A DNA stretch of 33,109 bases. It comes from an uncultured Coriobacteriaceae bacterium. GTDB lineage: Bacteria > Actinomycetota > Coriobacteriia > Coriobacteriales > Eggerthellaceae. The stretch is taken from positions 1 to 33,109 of the forward strand of contig USAB01000008.1 of the NCBI GenBank assembly GCA_900552585.1. The letters are read 5' to 3'. Under the pieces are notes generated by a model. That model worked only from the letters and a program-made list of their open reading frames with translations, made no database searches and had not been told where the DNA came from. Position 1 is the stretch's first letter, and each line of letters opens with the position of its first letter. Below are positions 1 through 9,900 of the stretch, piece by piece. The translations under genes were made by a program, and so were the position numbers.

Positions 1-338
1 GCCACCCAGCCGCCAATAATGCAGTAATACGGCGTAATGATGAACGGCACGATAGAGGCCAACACGCCGATGAACTTATATTTCTTCCCGAAGCTGCTGA
101 ATGCGCCGATGGCAGACTGCCCCGTCTTGCGTCCCAGCGACGTTTCGAGCAGCAGCATGGTCACACCGAAGGTGAATACCAGGCAGACGTACACGAAGAT
201 GAATGTGCCTCCGCCGTACTTCGCTGCCAGGTACGGGAAACGCCACATGTTTCCCAGGCCGACCGCCGACGCGGCGGCAGCCAAAATAAACATCCATTTG
301 CCCGACCAGGATGCGCGGGCACCGGTTAGTTCTGCCAT
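1..338 (-). CDS. Sodium-dependent transporter, NSS (neurotransmitter:sodium symporter) family, 5' part only
   Basis: Only the first 112 codons lie in the window; the rest is beyond position 1. Residues 23-44 carry the NSS signature around SAVGLGNMWRFPYLAAKYGG, the unwound first transmembrane helix that binds Na+ and substrate in the LeuT family. Further hydrophobic segments follow at about 45-65 (FIFVYVCLVFTFGVTMLLLE) and 90-110. Proteins of this family are inner-membrane Na+-coupled importers of amino acids or related solutes; the substrate cannot be read from this fragment. The ATG at 338-336 is preceded by GGGAGAGGAC. The gene is divergent from asnB. A perfect TATAAT faces it at 424-429. 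Confidence 0.9.
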   Translation of the reverse strand, partial: MAELTGARASWSGKWMFILAAAASAVGLGNMWRFPYLAAKYGGGTFIFVYVCLVFTFGVTMLLLETSLGRKTGQSAIGAFSSFGKKYKFIGVLASIVPFIITPYYCIIGGWV

Positions 339-715
339 GGTCTCGATAGTCCTCTCCCGAGGCAGCCGTCTGCTGCCAATTTTTCAAGTCGATACAGCTC
401 TCCTGCCATATCGCAGCGTGGGCATTATACCGTTTGCGGAAATATCCGCTTTCGGGAACAGCCAAACGTGCACGTACCCCTAGATGAATGGTCGAATCCG
501 CTCCAGCACTATAGAGTGCCATAGCGGTCGCGCGCGAGACGCAGCCGACAGCGCGGCATTCCCTTGAGTCCTCTTGTACCCTTTGCGGTTTTGCCTGCGT
601 CTGCAACCCGATTGAAATGTCAGAGGCTATCATGGAGTTTCGAATCAATCGAGTTCGCCGGGAGGCTGCGCGCCGATGCGAGCATCCTCTCGACGTCAAC
701 AGGAGGAGTATCTGC
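339..715. other. Divergent intergenic region between the NSS transporter and asnB
   Basis: This stretch of 377 bases holds no convincing gene. It contains a minus-strand -10 hexamer for the transporter (424-429) and the asnB ribosome binding site (701-706). I found no riboswitch, T-box or clear asnB promoter by eye. A reading frame in phase with asnB runs upstream from 617, but it encodes no asparagine synthetase sequence and is not needed. Confidence 0.6.
424..429 (-). promoter_or_regulatory. Candidate -10 element for the NSS transporter
   Basis: The minus strand reads TATAAT exactly, about 85 nt upstream of the transporter ATG. No good -35 hexamer is found at 16-18 nt spacing, so this is a weak call resting on the -10 match. 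Confidence 0.35.
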
Positions 716-2656
716 ATGTGCGGCATCTGCGGTTTCACCGGGGCGAAAGCCCACGACTTCCCCATCTTGAAGAAGATGTGCGACATCATGGCCCATCGCG
801 GCCCGGACGGCGAGGGCCAGTACCTCGATGATGGCATTGCCTTGGGGCATCGGCGCCTGTCGCTTATCGACCTTGCCGGAGGCAACCAACCCATGGTCCG
901 CGCCAGCGGGAATCACGAAGCCGCAGTGACATCACCGGCCGCCGAAGGCCAGGACGCATACACGCGCGGCCAGTACGCTATCGTGTTCAACGGCGAGATT
1001 TACAACTACCGCGACCTGAAGGCGGAGCTGGAGGCCATGGGCTGGACATTCCAAACGAACTCCGACACCGAGGTGCTGCTGGTCAGCTACCTTGAGTGGG
1101 GCAAGAGCATGTTCAAAAAGATCCGCGGCATGTTCGCTTTCGCCATCTGGGATGCCAAGACTCGCGACCTGTTCTGCGCACGCGATTTCTTCGGCATCAA
1201 GCCGTTTTACTACACGCAGGTCAATGGCCACTTCATTTTCGCAAGCGAGATAAAGTCGATTTTGGAGCACCCGCTCTACATCCGCGAGCTGAACCAGGAA
1301 GCACTCGAGCAGTACCTCAGCTTCCAGTACTCCGTACTGCCTGAGACGTTCTTCAAGGGCATCTTCAAGCTGTCGCCGGGCCACTGCATCACTGTGCACG
1401 AAAACGGCCGCATCGATGAGGAGGAATATTGGAAGGTCGATTACGACATCGACCAGAACTTGACCGTGGACCAGGCCACCGAGGAAATCCATGCCGCCGT
1501 GCAGGATTCCGTGAAGTACCACCGTGTGGCAGACGTGGAGGTGGCAAGCTTCCTGAGCTCCGGTGTGGACAGCAACTACCTTACCGCCAGCCTGAACGAC
1601 CAGGGGTCGGACATCAAGACGTTCACTGTGGGCTTCGAGACGCCAGATGGTGAAAAATACAACGAGATCAGCTATGCCAAGGAAGCCAGCGACTGCCTGG
1701 ACATCGAGAATTTCAGCCATGTCATCACGGAAGAGGAATTCTGGTCCAGCCTGCCGCGCGTGCAATGGCACATGGACGAGCCGTCCGCCGACCCGGCAGC
1801 CGTGGCCCTGTACTTCGTGGATAAGGAAGCCGCGAAGAAGGTCAAGGCCGTGCTTTCCGGCGAAGGATCCGACGAATTCTTCGGCGGCTACACTATTTAT
1901 GAGACGCCGCTGGAGAATGAAAAGCTTGCCGCCATCCCGAAACCGCTGCTGCGCGCCGGCTCGAAGGCCCTGAAGGCGCTGAACATCCGCGGCGGCAACT
2001 ACCTGTATCGCGCCGGCACGCCCATCGAGCAGCAGTTCATCGGCAATGCGAACATGTTCTCCATGGCCGAGCGCAAGCGCCTGCTGAAGCATCCGCAGTC
2101 CACGCAGAGCCCCGCCGACATCTGCGCGCCGCGCTATGCCGAGGTGGCGAATCTGGACGATGTCACGAAAATGCAGTACATCGACATGAAATTCTGGCTG
2201 ATCGGCGACATCCTGCTGAAGACGGACAAGATGTCCATGGCCCACAGCCTGGAAAGCCGCGTGCCGTTCCTGGACAAGGAAGTATGGAAGGTGGCCCGCA
2301 CGCTGCCCGTACCGTGCAAGGTGAACACGGAGACCACGAAGGTTTCCCTGCGTCGCGCCGCCATGAAGCTTCTACCGGAACGCTTCTGCGTGAAACGGAA
2401 GCTGGGCTTCCCCGTTCCCACGCGCGTGTGGCTGAAGCAGGACAAGTACTACAACAAGGTGAAGGCCGCGTTCACGGGCGAGGTTGCCGAGCGCTTCTTC
2501 AACACGAACGAGCTGGTGAAGCTGCTGGACGACCATATGTCCGGCAAGGCCGACAACAGCCGCAAGATTTGGACCGTGTACAGCTTCCTGATCTGGTTCA
2601 ACGTGTACTTCGTGGAGCGCACGGTGCCGCCGAAACCCGTCGACTCCGCCGCGTAG
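716..2656 (+). CDS. asnB: Asparagine synthase (glutamine-hydrolysing), class II AsnB
   Basis: The 646-residue protein makes asparagine from aspartate, glutamine and ATP in the cytosol. The start at 716 is fixed by chemistry: after removal of Met the Cys of MCGICGF is the N-terminal nucleophile of the glutaminase domain. An AGGAGG at 701-706 sits 9 nt upstream. An in-frame ATG at 617 is rejected because it would bury that Cys. The N-terminal Ntn amidotransferase domain covers about residues 2-195, with MAHRGPDGEG and NGEIYNY. The synthetase domain follows with the PP-loop SSGVDS at 281-286 and SGEGSDEFFGGY downstream. Residues 62-86 are an Ala/Gly-rich stretch that looks like a loop insertion. 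The gene stands alone and is followed by a hairpin terminator. Confidence 0.95.
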   Translation: MCGICGFTGAKAHDFPILKKMCDIMAHRGPDGEGQYLDDGIALGHRRLSLIDLAGGNQPMVRASGNHEAAVTSPAAEGQDAYTRGQYAIVFNGEIYNYRDLKAELEAMGWTFQTNSDTEVLLVSYLEWGKSMFKKIRGMFAFAIWDAKTRDLFCARDFFGIKPFYYTQVNGHFIFASEIKSILEHPLYIRELNQEALEQYLSFQYSVLPETFFKGIFKLSPGHCITVHENGRIDEEEYWKVDYDIDQNLTVDQATEEIHAAVQDSVKYHRVADVEVASFLSSGVDSNYLTASLNDQGSDIKTFTVGFETPDGEKYNEISYAKEASDCLDIENFSHVITEEEFWSSLPRVQWHMDEPSADPAAVALYFVDKEAAKKVKAVLSGEGSDEFFGGYTIYETPLENEKLAAIPKPLLRAGSKALKALNIRGGNYLYRAGTPIEQQFIGNANMFSMAERKRLLKHPQSTQSPADICAPRYAEVANLDDVTKMQYIDMKFWLIGDILLKTDKMSMAHSLESRVPFLDKEVWKVARTLPVPCKVNTETTKVSLRRAAMKLLPERFCVKRKLGFPVPTRVWLKQDKYYNKVKAAFTGEVAERFFNTNELVKLLDDHMSGKADNSRKIWTVYSFLIWFNVYFVERTVPPKPVDSAA

Positions 2657-2724
2657 CATACCGCGCAGCACGCATAGGAACCGCTCATCGGGTACGCAGC
2701 ACGCGAAGCCGATGCGAGCAATCC

Positions 2725-2762
2725 GGCCGCTGGGAGCCTTTCACCCCCGGCGGCCTTCTTGT
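2725..2762 (+). terminator. Intrinsic terminator-like hairpin after asnB
   Basis: Arms 2725-2734 and 2746-2755 form a 10-bp GC-rich stem with one G-U pair and an 11-nt loop. It is followed by TTCTTGTT. It lies about 70 nt after the asnB stop on the same strand. The U-rich tail is imperfect. Confidence 0.55.
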
Positions 2763-2921
2763 TGCCCCGGACAACACCGACGCTCCCCCTCGCCGCCGTG
2801 CGCACCTCCCCCTCCCTCGCCGCCGCGTCCTTCCCCGCTGCGCGCACCTTCCTCTCCGCAGCCACTTCAGCAGTTGCTGCGGGGTTATTCGCAATGCGGG
2901 ATGCTTAATACCTAAACCGTA

Positions 2922-2951
2922 TTGGCATTTCCGTTCATTCGGGCGCATCAT
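2922..2951 (+). promoter_or_regulatory. Possible sigma-70-type promoter for the alpha/beta hydrolase
   Basis: TTGGCA (2922-2927, 5 of 6 matches to the -35 consensus) is followed after 18 nt by CATCAT (2946-2951, 4 of 6 to the -10). The position about 70 nt before the start is plausible, but the -10 is weak. Confidence 0.3.
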
Positions 2952-3019
2952 CGAGTTAGCAATGAACGCCCCCGAGGACCGAGGACAGGGGCGAATCGCG
3001 CAAGGGAGGTAGAACGCAT

Positions 3020-3952
3020 ATGAAGTTGAATCCATATCCCGGATATGAAACGCACGTCTTGATGAATATCGGCGGACCCGAGTACCACTACACCATGGAG
3101 GAGATCCAGGCCACCATTGCCGAAGGCAAGCCGGCGCCCGGCACCGCCATCACGGACACGCAGATTCCCGGCCCCGATGACGGCCAGCAGATGAAGCTGC
3201 ACGTCATCAAGCCCGCGAACCTGCCGGAGAAGGCACCCATCGTCATGGACATCCATGGCGGCGGCTTCATCTCCGGACGCGTGGAGATCGACGACAGCCG
3301 CAACCTGCTGGTGGCAGAGAACATGCCGTGCATCGTGATCTCCGTGGACTACCGCCTGTGTGTGAACGGCATCCACTACCCGAAACCGCTGCAGGATTGC
3401 GTGACGGCATGGCGGTGGATCCATGACCATGCCGAAGAGCTGGGCGGCGATCCCGAACGCATGGGCCTGATGGGCACGAGCGCCGGCGGCACGCTGTGCG
3501 CGGCGCTGCAGCTGTACGTGCGCGACCACGGCCTGCCCGCACCGAAGCTGACGGCGTTGGTCTGCGCCGCCCTGAAGCGCGGCAAGACGTCGTCGAAGCT
3601 GAAGTTCGGCGAGCTGGGCCCGGACGGCACACCGTTCCCGGACAGCCCCGATTACCAGTATTTGCCCGCCGACGGCCAGCCCACGCCCTATTACGCGTTT
3701 CCCGGTTATTGCGAGGACCTGTCTGGCATCGGCCCCACATTCGTCATTGCTGCAGAATACGACCCGCTGCTTGCCGATGACATGGAATATGCCACGCGCC
3801 TGATGGAGTCCGAGGTTCCGTGCGAGGTATTCGTGGCGCCCCGCGTCACACACGGCTATGCCGTCGTCGACCACCCGCTCACCCGCCTTACGCAGCGCAT
3901 GATTACCGCCGCATTCAAGCGGGAATTCGGCATGGAAGTCGGAGAGATCTAG
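3020..3952 (+). CDS. Alpha/beta hydrolase, hormone-sensitive-lipase (family IV) esterase type
   Basis: A 310-residue cytosolic hydrolase. The oxyanion-hole motif HGGG is at 79-82. The nucleophile elbow GTSAGG has Ser154, the acid is probably Asp248 in AAEYDPL, and the base His278 in THGY, giving a complete catalytic triad in the order and spacing of the HSL/acetyl esterase family. These enzymes hydrolyse carboxyl esters, often of short acyl chains; the real substrate is unknown. No signal peptide is visible. The ATG has AGGGAGGT at 3003-3010. The gene is monocistronic and converges with the next gene, sharing a terminator at about 4045-4073. Confidence 0.9.
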   Translation: MKLNPYPGYETHVLMNIGGPEYHYTMEEIQATIAEGKPAPGTAITDTQIPGPDDGQQMKLHVIKPANLPEKAPIVMDIHGGGFISGRVEIDDSRNLLVAENMPCIVISVDYRLCVNGIHYPKPLQDCVTAWRWIHDHAEELGGDPERMGLMGTSAGGTLCAALQLYVRDHGLPAPKLTALVCAALKRGKTSSKLKFGELGPDGTPFPDSPDYQYLPADGQPTPYYAFPGYCEDLSGIGPTFVIAAEYDPLLADDMEYATRLMESEVPCEVFVAPRVTHGYAVVDHPLTRLTQRMITAAFKREFGMEVGEI

Positions 3953-4044
3953 CAGCTCGTTCTCGCAGCATGCGGGCGCAGCCCGCTGCCGCAACGTGCG
4001 GCCCGAGGGCCACGCCCGCTCCCGCACATCGCACATAATGCACG

Positions 4045-4076
4045 AAAAAAGCCCGTCACCTACAGGACGGGCCTTT
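4045..4076. terminator. Bidirectional intrinsic terminator between convergent genes
   Basis: The stem GCCCGTC/GACGGGC (4051-4057 and 4066-4072) has an 8-nt loop. On the minus strand it is followed by TTTTTT (complement of 4045-4050), a good terminator for the 602-residue protein gene. On the plus strand the tail is only CTTT, so it is weaker for the hydrolase. Confidence 0.8.
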
Positions 4077-4142
4077 CGCATAGCGTCGGCGAACGGCGGC
4101 ATCCCGCCACACGAAGCGCAGCCCCCCCGCAGCCGCAAGCGG

Positions 4143-5951
4143 CTACACCAAGCGCGCCGTATTCACGGCCGTAATGCGGCCCTCTGCATCGCGGAAGAAA
4201 CTGATCCTGCCGTCGCGCGAGGTGTGAAACAGCTCGAATGAAGCCGGTGCCACATGCCGGTCCAGTTGATCGCCTGCGGCAGATTTCTGCTGGTCGGATG
4301 AGGTCCGCGCCTGTTCGAACTTCCCGCGCTCCGCACCGCCGCCGGCCACACCGCCCGACGGACCGCCTTTATGGCCCTCCGTATCATCGGACTTGTCGGA
4401 GTCGGTCGAATCCTTCGCCGATTTTGCATGGCCGGGCGTATGGGAGCGCTTCTCCTGCCCCTTGCGTTTCGGCGTTTCCTGCCGCTTCTTCTCCGCTGCA
4501 GCACGATGCCGATCGGATACGAACAGGTCGTCCGGCGCCTCCTGCGCCTTGCCGCGCGGAATGACAAGGTCATCCTTGTCCTGGTTCTTGCGACCGAAGA
4601 TCTTCGAGAAGCGGTGCTTGCGCGCATCCTTCTTCTCGCGCTTCGCCGCCTCCTTGCGCTCGCGCTCCGCCAAGATCGCGCGTTCAGCACGCGAGTGCGA
4701 CGAGAAGCCCACGGACACGCTTGGCTCCCCTTCCGCCGGCTTCGGGTCCGCCGGCTTCGTGCCGCCCGCACCGGGAGCGCCGGGCACTTTCACCGCGGGA
4801 ATCTGCAGGCGGTCGACATCGTCGCGCTTCGCATGCGCATGGCCGCCATGGGCAGCCTGCGCCTTCTCGTCTTTCTTGAAGACGGCGCGGCCGTCCGCCT
4901 CCTTTGCAGGCGAATCCGATGCCGCGGCAGCGCTTTCAAGCCGGTCTTCCTGCGCAGGCTCCGCCTTCTCTTCCGATTCCGATTCGCCCTGCGCGGCGGG
5001 TTCCTCCGCCTTCTTGGCCGACGGCGATACGGAAATCCGCCCCTCCAGTTCGTCCGCCGACGGCAATATGACCGCCACGGGATCATCGTACAGGCTGGCT
5101 TGCGCCGCTGCGGCGGCATAGCGGTCTTTGTCGTCCTCGTCTTGGGATTGATACACCATCTCCGCATTGAGCATCTGCACGATGTTCACGGGAGCCGTGC
5201 TGCCGCGCCAACGGCCCTTTGCATCGTAGTCGTCGTTTTCCGCAGGGTCGGCGGGTGCAGCGGGTACGGCAGAGGCAGACTCCTCGGGAGCATCGCCCTC
5301 CGAAGGCTCCGCCGCATCGACAGCTGTTTTCAAGTCCGGCGCTTCGCCCGCATCCGCATCGGCAATGGGCACCGCGTCCGTTGCCCGGCGTTCCGTTTCG
5401 TCATCCGTTGCCAAGCCAACGGCGTCCATGAGAGAATCCAGCTTCCGCGATACGCGCTGGGCCAGCCCGGCCGCGCTGTCGCTTTCGGCCAAGTCCGGCA
5501 CTTCGGGAAACTCGGGATGCGAGAACCCACCCGCAGCTCCAACGGACGCAGAAGAAACCACGCGTGCGGAACCATGTGCCTCCTGCGGCTTGCCGCCCGG
5601 CTCGGGCTCTGCCTGAATCTGCGAAAGCACGGCCGCAGAAGCGCTTGCAACGCGTGCCTGCTGCGCCGCATGCTCGTCGGGCGCGGGGTCGTCCTCCCCT
5701 TCGCCTTCCTCCATGGCGGACAGCACTTGCTGCCGCTGGACCAGCGCCAGGTTCGTGGCGGCGATGGAATCCAGCTCGCGCGCATATTCCAGCCTCTCCG
5801 ATGCTGGCAAATCGCTAGCGGCAAGTTCCACGGCAATCTCGCGAATGCGCGTCCAGGAAAGCTGGCGAAGATCGCTATCCAATGCCATGATCTTCTCGGC
5901 TGCAGCATTGATGCGCTGCTCGGCAGCGTATGCGTTCTGAGGCTTCACCAT
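4143..5951 (-). CDS. Unrecognised 602-residue charged, low-complexity protein
   Basis: I do not recognise this protein. The first 90 or so residues look helical and ordered (LRQLSWTRIREIAVELAAS). About 90-420 is Ala/Glu/Asp/Pro-rich and probably disordered. Around 430-510 lies a strongly basic segment (AILAERERKEAAKREKKDAR, then KIFGRKN). After a Gly/Ser-rich stretch the last 30 residues look like a short beta hairpin (FELFHTSRDGRISFFRDAEG). There is no signal peptide or transmembrane segment, so it is likely cytosolic. The ATG has AGGAAG 9 nt upstream and a perfect TATAAT 42-48 nt upstream, and the gene ends at a U-tract terminator, so it looks expressed. The split into acidic and basic parts could suit a scaffold or nucleic-acid-associated role, which is speculation. 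Confidence 0.75.
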   Translation of the reverse strand: MVKPQNAYAAEQRINAAAEKIMALDSDLRQLSWTRIREIAVELAASDLPASERLEYARELDSIAATNLALVQRQQVLSAMEEGEGEDDPAPDEHAAQQARVASASAAVLSQIQAEPEPGGKPQEAHGSARVVSSASVGAAGGFSHPEFPEVPDLAESDSAAGLAQRVSRKLDSLMDAVGLATDDETERRATDAVPIADADAGEAPDLKTAVDAAEPSEGDAPEESASAVPAAPADPAENDDYDAKGRWRGSTAPVNIVQMLNAEMVYQSQDEDDKDRYAAAAAQASLYDDPVAVILPSADELEGRISVSPSAKKAEEPAAQGESESEEKAEPAQEDRLESAAAASDSPAKEADGRAVFKKDEKAQAAHGGHAHAKRDDVDRLQIPAVKVPGAPGAGGTKPADPKPAEGEPSVSVGFSSHSRAERAILAERERKEAAKREKKDARKHRFSKIFGRKNQDKDDLVIPRGKAQEAPDDLFVSDRHRAAAEKKRQETPKRKGQEKRSHTPGHAKSAKDSTDSDKSDDTEGHKGGPSGGVAGGGAERGKFEQARTSSDQQKSAAGDQLDRHVAPASFELFHTSRDGRISFFRDAEGRITAVNTARLV

Positions 5952-5993
5952 GCCAATTCACTTCCTAGGAAAACCGCGCGATCATGTTTCTTC

Positions 5994-5999
5994 ATTATA
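5994..5999 (-). promoter_or_regulatory. -10 element for the 602-residue protein gene
   Basis: The minus strand reads TATAAT exactly, placing a transcription start near 5987 and a leader of about 36 nt before the ATG at 5951. No strong -35 is seen at ideal spacing. Confidence 0.45.
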
Positions 6000-6103
6000 A
6001 GCGGATTGTCTGGATGTTCAGGCCGATGGCATCGGCAATATCGTCCTGCGAGCAGGCAAATAGGCATAGGACGGCACCTGCCATACGACAACTTCCGAAG
6101 TTG

Positions 6104-6976
6104 CTAGCTGGGAATGCCGTCTTTATACGATACACGCCAGAATACCAGCCCGCGCGCCGGCGCGTTCTCGCCCGCAGCGGCCCGATTGCGCGCCGCCAGC
6201 ACGTCGCGCACCCATTCCGCCTCGCGCTTGCCGCGGCCCACCGCCACGAGCGTGCCCACGATGGCGCGAATCATGGAATGCAGGAACGCGTTCCCCACCA
6301 CGCGCACGCACAGGGCGCGCTCGCCCAAAGCAGAATACGGCTCCACGGTAATGGAATGCACGGTTCGCACGGTATTGCGGTCCTTCGCCGATACGGCAAG
6401 ACAGAAGCTTTTGAAATCATGCTCGCCCTCAAGGATGTGCGCCGCCTGCTGCATAGCATCCGCATCCAAGTCGCAGCTCACGTGCCAGGCATAGTTCCTC
6501 AGGAACACGGGCGGTACGGCGCCGGGCACGATGAAATAGCGGTATTCGCGCTCATATGCGGAAAAGCGCGCAGAGAATTCAACGGGCATAGCCGTCAGGC
6601 TGCGGATGGCAATGGCCTCGCCCGACAGGGCATTCACAGAACGCCGCAAACGGAACAGGCTGCGCTCGTCCGCCTCGCGCGCCGTGATGGGCAGGTTCAC
6701 CACCTGGCCCAGCGCATGCACGCCGGCGTCCGTGCGACCGGCGCACGTCGTCTTCACCGGGCGGTGCAACGCAGTGCCGAACGCCTGTTCCAGCCTTCCC
6801 TGCACGGTCTCCAAACCGGGTTGCCGCGCGAAGCCCGCAAACCCGGTGCCGTCGTACGACACCACCACCGCAAGCTGCGCTGCGGCGGGCTCGTGCGATC
6901 CATCCGCCAGCTCCACCGGCTCCGGTGCCGGCATCTGGAATCCGGGCGTCTCGTTCAATGCGTGCGGCTGATCCAT
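6104..6976 (-). CDS. truA: tRNA pseudouridine(38-40) synthase TruA
   Basis: A 290-residue enzyme that isomerises uridine at positions 38-40 of the tRNA anticodon arm. The family motif CAGRTDAGVHALGQV contains the catalytic Asp. SYDGTGFAGFARQPG near the N-terminus and FLHSMIRAIVGTL near the C-terminus also match TruA. About 30 residues precede the conserved core, an unstructured-looking extension. I chose the ATG at 6976 because it lies one base after the dnaE stop codon, which implies translational coupling. Longer in-frame starts up to 7021 would overlap dnaE and have no ribosome binding site. The exact start is uncertain. Confidence 0.93.
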   Translation of the reverse strand: MDQPHALNETPGFQMPAPEPVELADGSHEPAAAQLAVVVSYDGTGFAGFARQPGLETVQGRLEQAFGTALHRPVKTTCAGRTDAGVHALGQVVNLPITAREADERSLFRLRRSVNALSGEAIAIRSLTAMPVEFSARFSAYEREYRYFIVPGAVPPVFLRNYAWHVSCDLDADAMQQAAHILEGEHDFKSFCLAVSAKDRNTVRTVHSITVEPYSALGERALCVRVVGNAFLHSMIRAIVGTLVAVGRGKREAEWVRDVLAARNRAAAGENAPARGLVFWRVSYKDGIPS

Positions 6977-6977
6977 G

Positions 6978-9900
6978 TTACGAGGCATTCTTCCACACCG
7001 CGCGGCCGAACAGCGCCGCAATACGGCTCAGCAGCGCGGAATTGTGCGCGTCGACGGTCGTAGGCAGCTCCGCCCGGAAGCAGCGGCCGTCGTTCTGGGA
7101 CACGAACAACACGACGCCGTCATGACCCGGGAACTGCTTCAGCAGCTGCCCCAGCTGGATGGAGACGGTCTGGCTGAAATCGCCCGCGCCGATGCGCAGC
7201 TCCAGCTTCTCCGGCAGGCGGTTCGCATCCGCTTCCGAAAGCTCGATCTCCTTCACTTCATAGCAGATCATCTGGTTGCCGCGGTCCGTATGCTCGAACT
7301 TGCCCTTCACCTGGACGATGGCATCCTCGAACAGCGCATCCGCATTTTTGTCGTAATCGAAGCAGATGGCCTCCACCTGACCGGTCGTATCCTCCAGCGT
7401 GAACGTGGCCATCTTCTTGTTCTTCTTCGTCAGGCGCGTGCCCACGCCGCTGATCATGCCGGCGAACGTGCCGCTGCGGTCCTTCTCGGCTTCCAGCAAA
7501 TCGCCGATGGAGTACTTCGCAATGCGTGCAAGCGCGTTCTGGTACGGGTTCAGCGGATGGTCGGAGACGTAGATACCCAGAATCTCCTTCTCGAACGCCA
7601 GCAGCGTCTTGCGATCCCATTCCACGCCGTCCGGCTCCGGTACTTCGTCGCAGAAACCGGATCCCTCTTCGTCCGCGAACATGTCGAAGAAGCTGACCTG
7701 GCCGTTCATGCGGTCCTTCTGGCGCTTCGCCGCGCTCTCCAACAGCGGGGTCTCGTCCACGAAGTACATCAGCTGCTTGCGCGTATAGCCCGCCGAGTCG
7801 AACGCGCCGGCCTTGATCAGCGACTCCAGCACCTTGCGGTTGTACGCCTTGCTGTCCAGACGGTCCACGAAATCATGCAGGCTGGTGTATGGGCCGTTCG
7901 CCTCGCGCTCTGCAATGATCTCCTCGGCCACCTTCTCACCCACGCCGCGAACGCCCACCAGACCGAAGCGGATACCATCGGCCGTGGGCGTGAACTCCGT
8001 GTTCGACGAGTTGATGTCGGGCGGCAGGACAGAGATGCCGGAACGCGTGCAGCTGGACACGTAATGGATCAGCTTGTCGTTCTTGCCCATGTAGCTGGAC
8101 AGCACGGCCGCCATGTACTCATTCGGATAGTGCGCCTTCATGTACGCCGTGCGCATAACCAGGATGGCGTATGCGGCGGAGTGCGATTTGTTGAAGGCGT
8201 ACTTTGCGAACTTCTCGGCGTCTGCCCAGATCTGTTTCGCAATCTCCAGCGAGTAGCCGTTCTCCACTGCGCCCGTGTTCCAGTCCTCCTGGAGCATGCG
8301 CATGATGTCCAGTTTCTTCTTGCCCATTGCCTTGCGCAGCTTGTCTGCCTTGCCGGCGGAGAAACCGCTCATAACCATGGACACCTGCATGATCTGCTCC
8401 TGGTAGACCATGGTGCCGTACGTTTCCTCCAAAATGGGGCGCAGGCGGTCGTCGTAGTAATGCACAGGCTTCTTGCCCTGAACGACCTTGACGTAGTCCT
8501 CCACCATGCCGGACTCCAACGGGCCCGGACGGTTCAGGGCGATGGATGCGACAACGTCCGAGAAACGATGCGGCGGAATCTGATTGAACAGGCTCACGTA
8601 TAGCTGGCCCTCCACCTGGAACAGGCCGTCCATGTTCCACGGCAGCTCACCGCGCATCAATGCGAACGCCTTCTCGTCGTCCGTCGGAATCTCCTCGGCA
8701 ACCATGTGCTTGCCCGTGGTGTGCTCGACGTTCCGGCACGCGCGCGACAGCACGCCCAACGTGCGCAGACCCAGGAAGTCCATCTTCAAAAGGCCCAGGT
8801 CAGGCGTGTAATGGCCATCATATTGCGTAATGATGCCGCCGCCCTTCGTGTCGCGCTTCATGGGCACGTGGTCGGCCATGGGATCGCGGCAGATGATGGT
8901 TGCGCACGCGTGCACGCCCTCGCCGCGGATATTGCCCTCGATGGAGCGCGCTGCCTCGATGACCGCGCGCGAATCTGGCTCGTCCTCGAACGCCTTCTTC
9001 AGGTCGGGGTTCGTCTCCAGCGCCTTGTCGATGGTGATGCCCAGCTCGCCGCCGATCATCTTGCAGATGCGGTCGCCCACGCCGTACGGGAACCCCAGCA
9101 CGCGCGCCGCGTCGCGCACGGCGTTCTTCGCCTGCAGCTTGCCGAACGTGATAACGCCGGACACGTGGTCCTCGCCGTAGAACTCCTTGATGTGCTCGAT
9201 GACGTCCTGACGATGCTGGTCGTCGAAGTCGACATCGATATCGGGCATCTCCACGCGCTCCGGGTTCAGGAAACGTTCGAACATCAGGCCGTTCGCGATG
9301 GGGTCCAAGTCCGTGATGCCCATGGCATACGTGCAGATGGCGCCTGCCGCAGAACCGCGGCCGGGGCCGACGCCGATGCCGTTGTCGCGCGCCCACTGGA
9401 TATATTCCTGAACGATGAGGAAGTACGCCGGGAATCCCTGCTGGATGATGATGCCGGCCTCGTACTCGTAGCGCTCGGCGACGGAGATCTCCTTGCCCAT
9501 GTTGTCCTTGATGACCACGTTGCGCCAGTCTTTGCCGTAACGGCGCTCCAAGCCCACTTCGCACTGATGCCGGAACCACGATTCCTCCGTCTCGCCCTCC
9601 GGCAGCGGGAATCGCGGAAGAATGGAATCGCGCTCAAGCTCCACGTGGCACTTGTTCGCCACCTCGACGGTGTTGTCGCAGGCCTCTGGGAACTCGCGCA
9701 TGGCCTCGCGCATCTCCTCCTCGGTCTTCATGTAGAATTCCGAGTTTGCAAAGCGCATGCGGTTCGGGTCGTCCATCTGCGAGTTCGTACCGATGCACAG
9801 AATGATGTCCTGTTTGCGCGCGTCTTCCTTGTTCAGGTAATGGAAGTCGTTCGTGGCGATGCATTTCAGCCCGGCGGCCTTCGCCACCTTGTCCAGCTGA

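Larger units (their letters stand above)
2657..3019. other. Intergenic region between asnB and the alpha/beta hydrolase
   Basis: These 363 bases contain a terminator-like hairpin at 2725-2762, then a C-rich tract at about 2775-2870 with no homology I recognise. A possible promoter (2922-2951) and the hydrolase ribosome binding site (3003-3010) follow. Short reading frames here have odd proline/arginine composition and no ribosome binding sites, so I do not call them genes. Confidence 0.55.

Noticed and set aside
617..715. Upstream ATG for asnB at 617
   Set aside because: It would place 33 residues before the catalytic N-terminal Cys of the class II amidotransferase. ATG 716 has an ideal AGGAGG.
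2760..2880. Small proline/arginine-rich reading frame after asnB
   Set aside because: It has a low-complexity C-rich composition and no ribosome binding site; it more likely reflects non-coding spacer.
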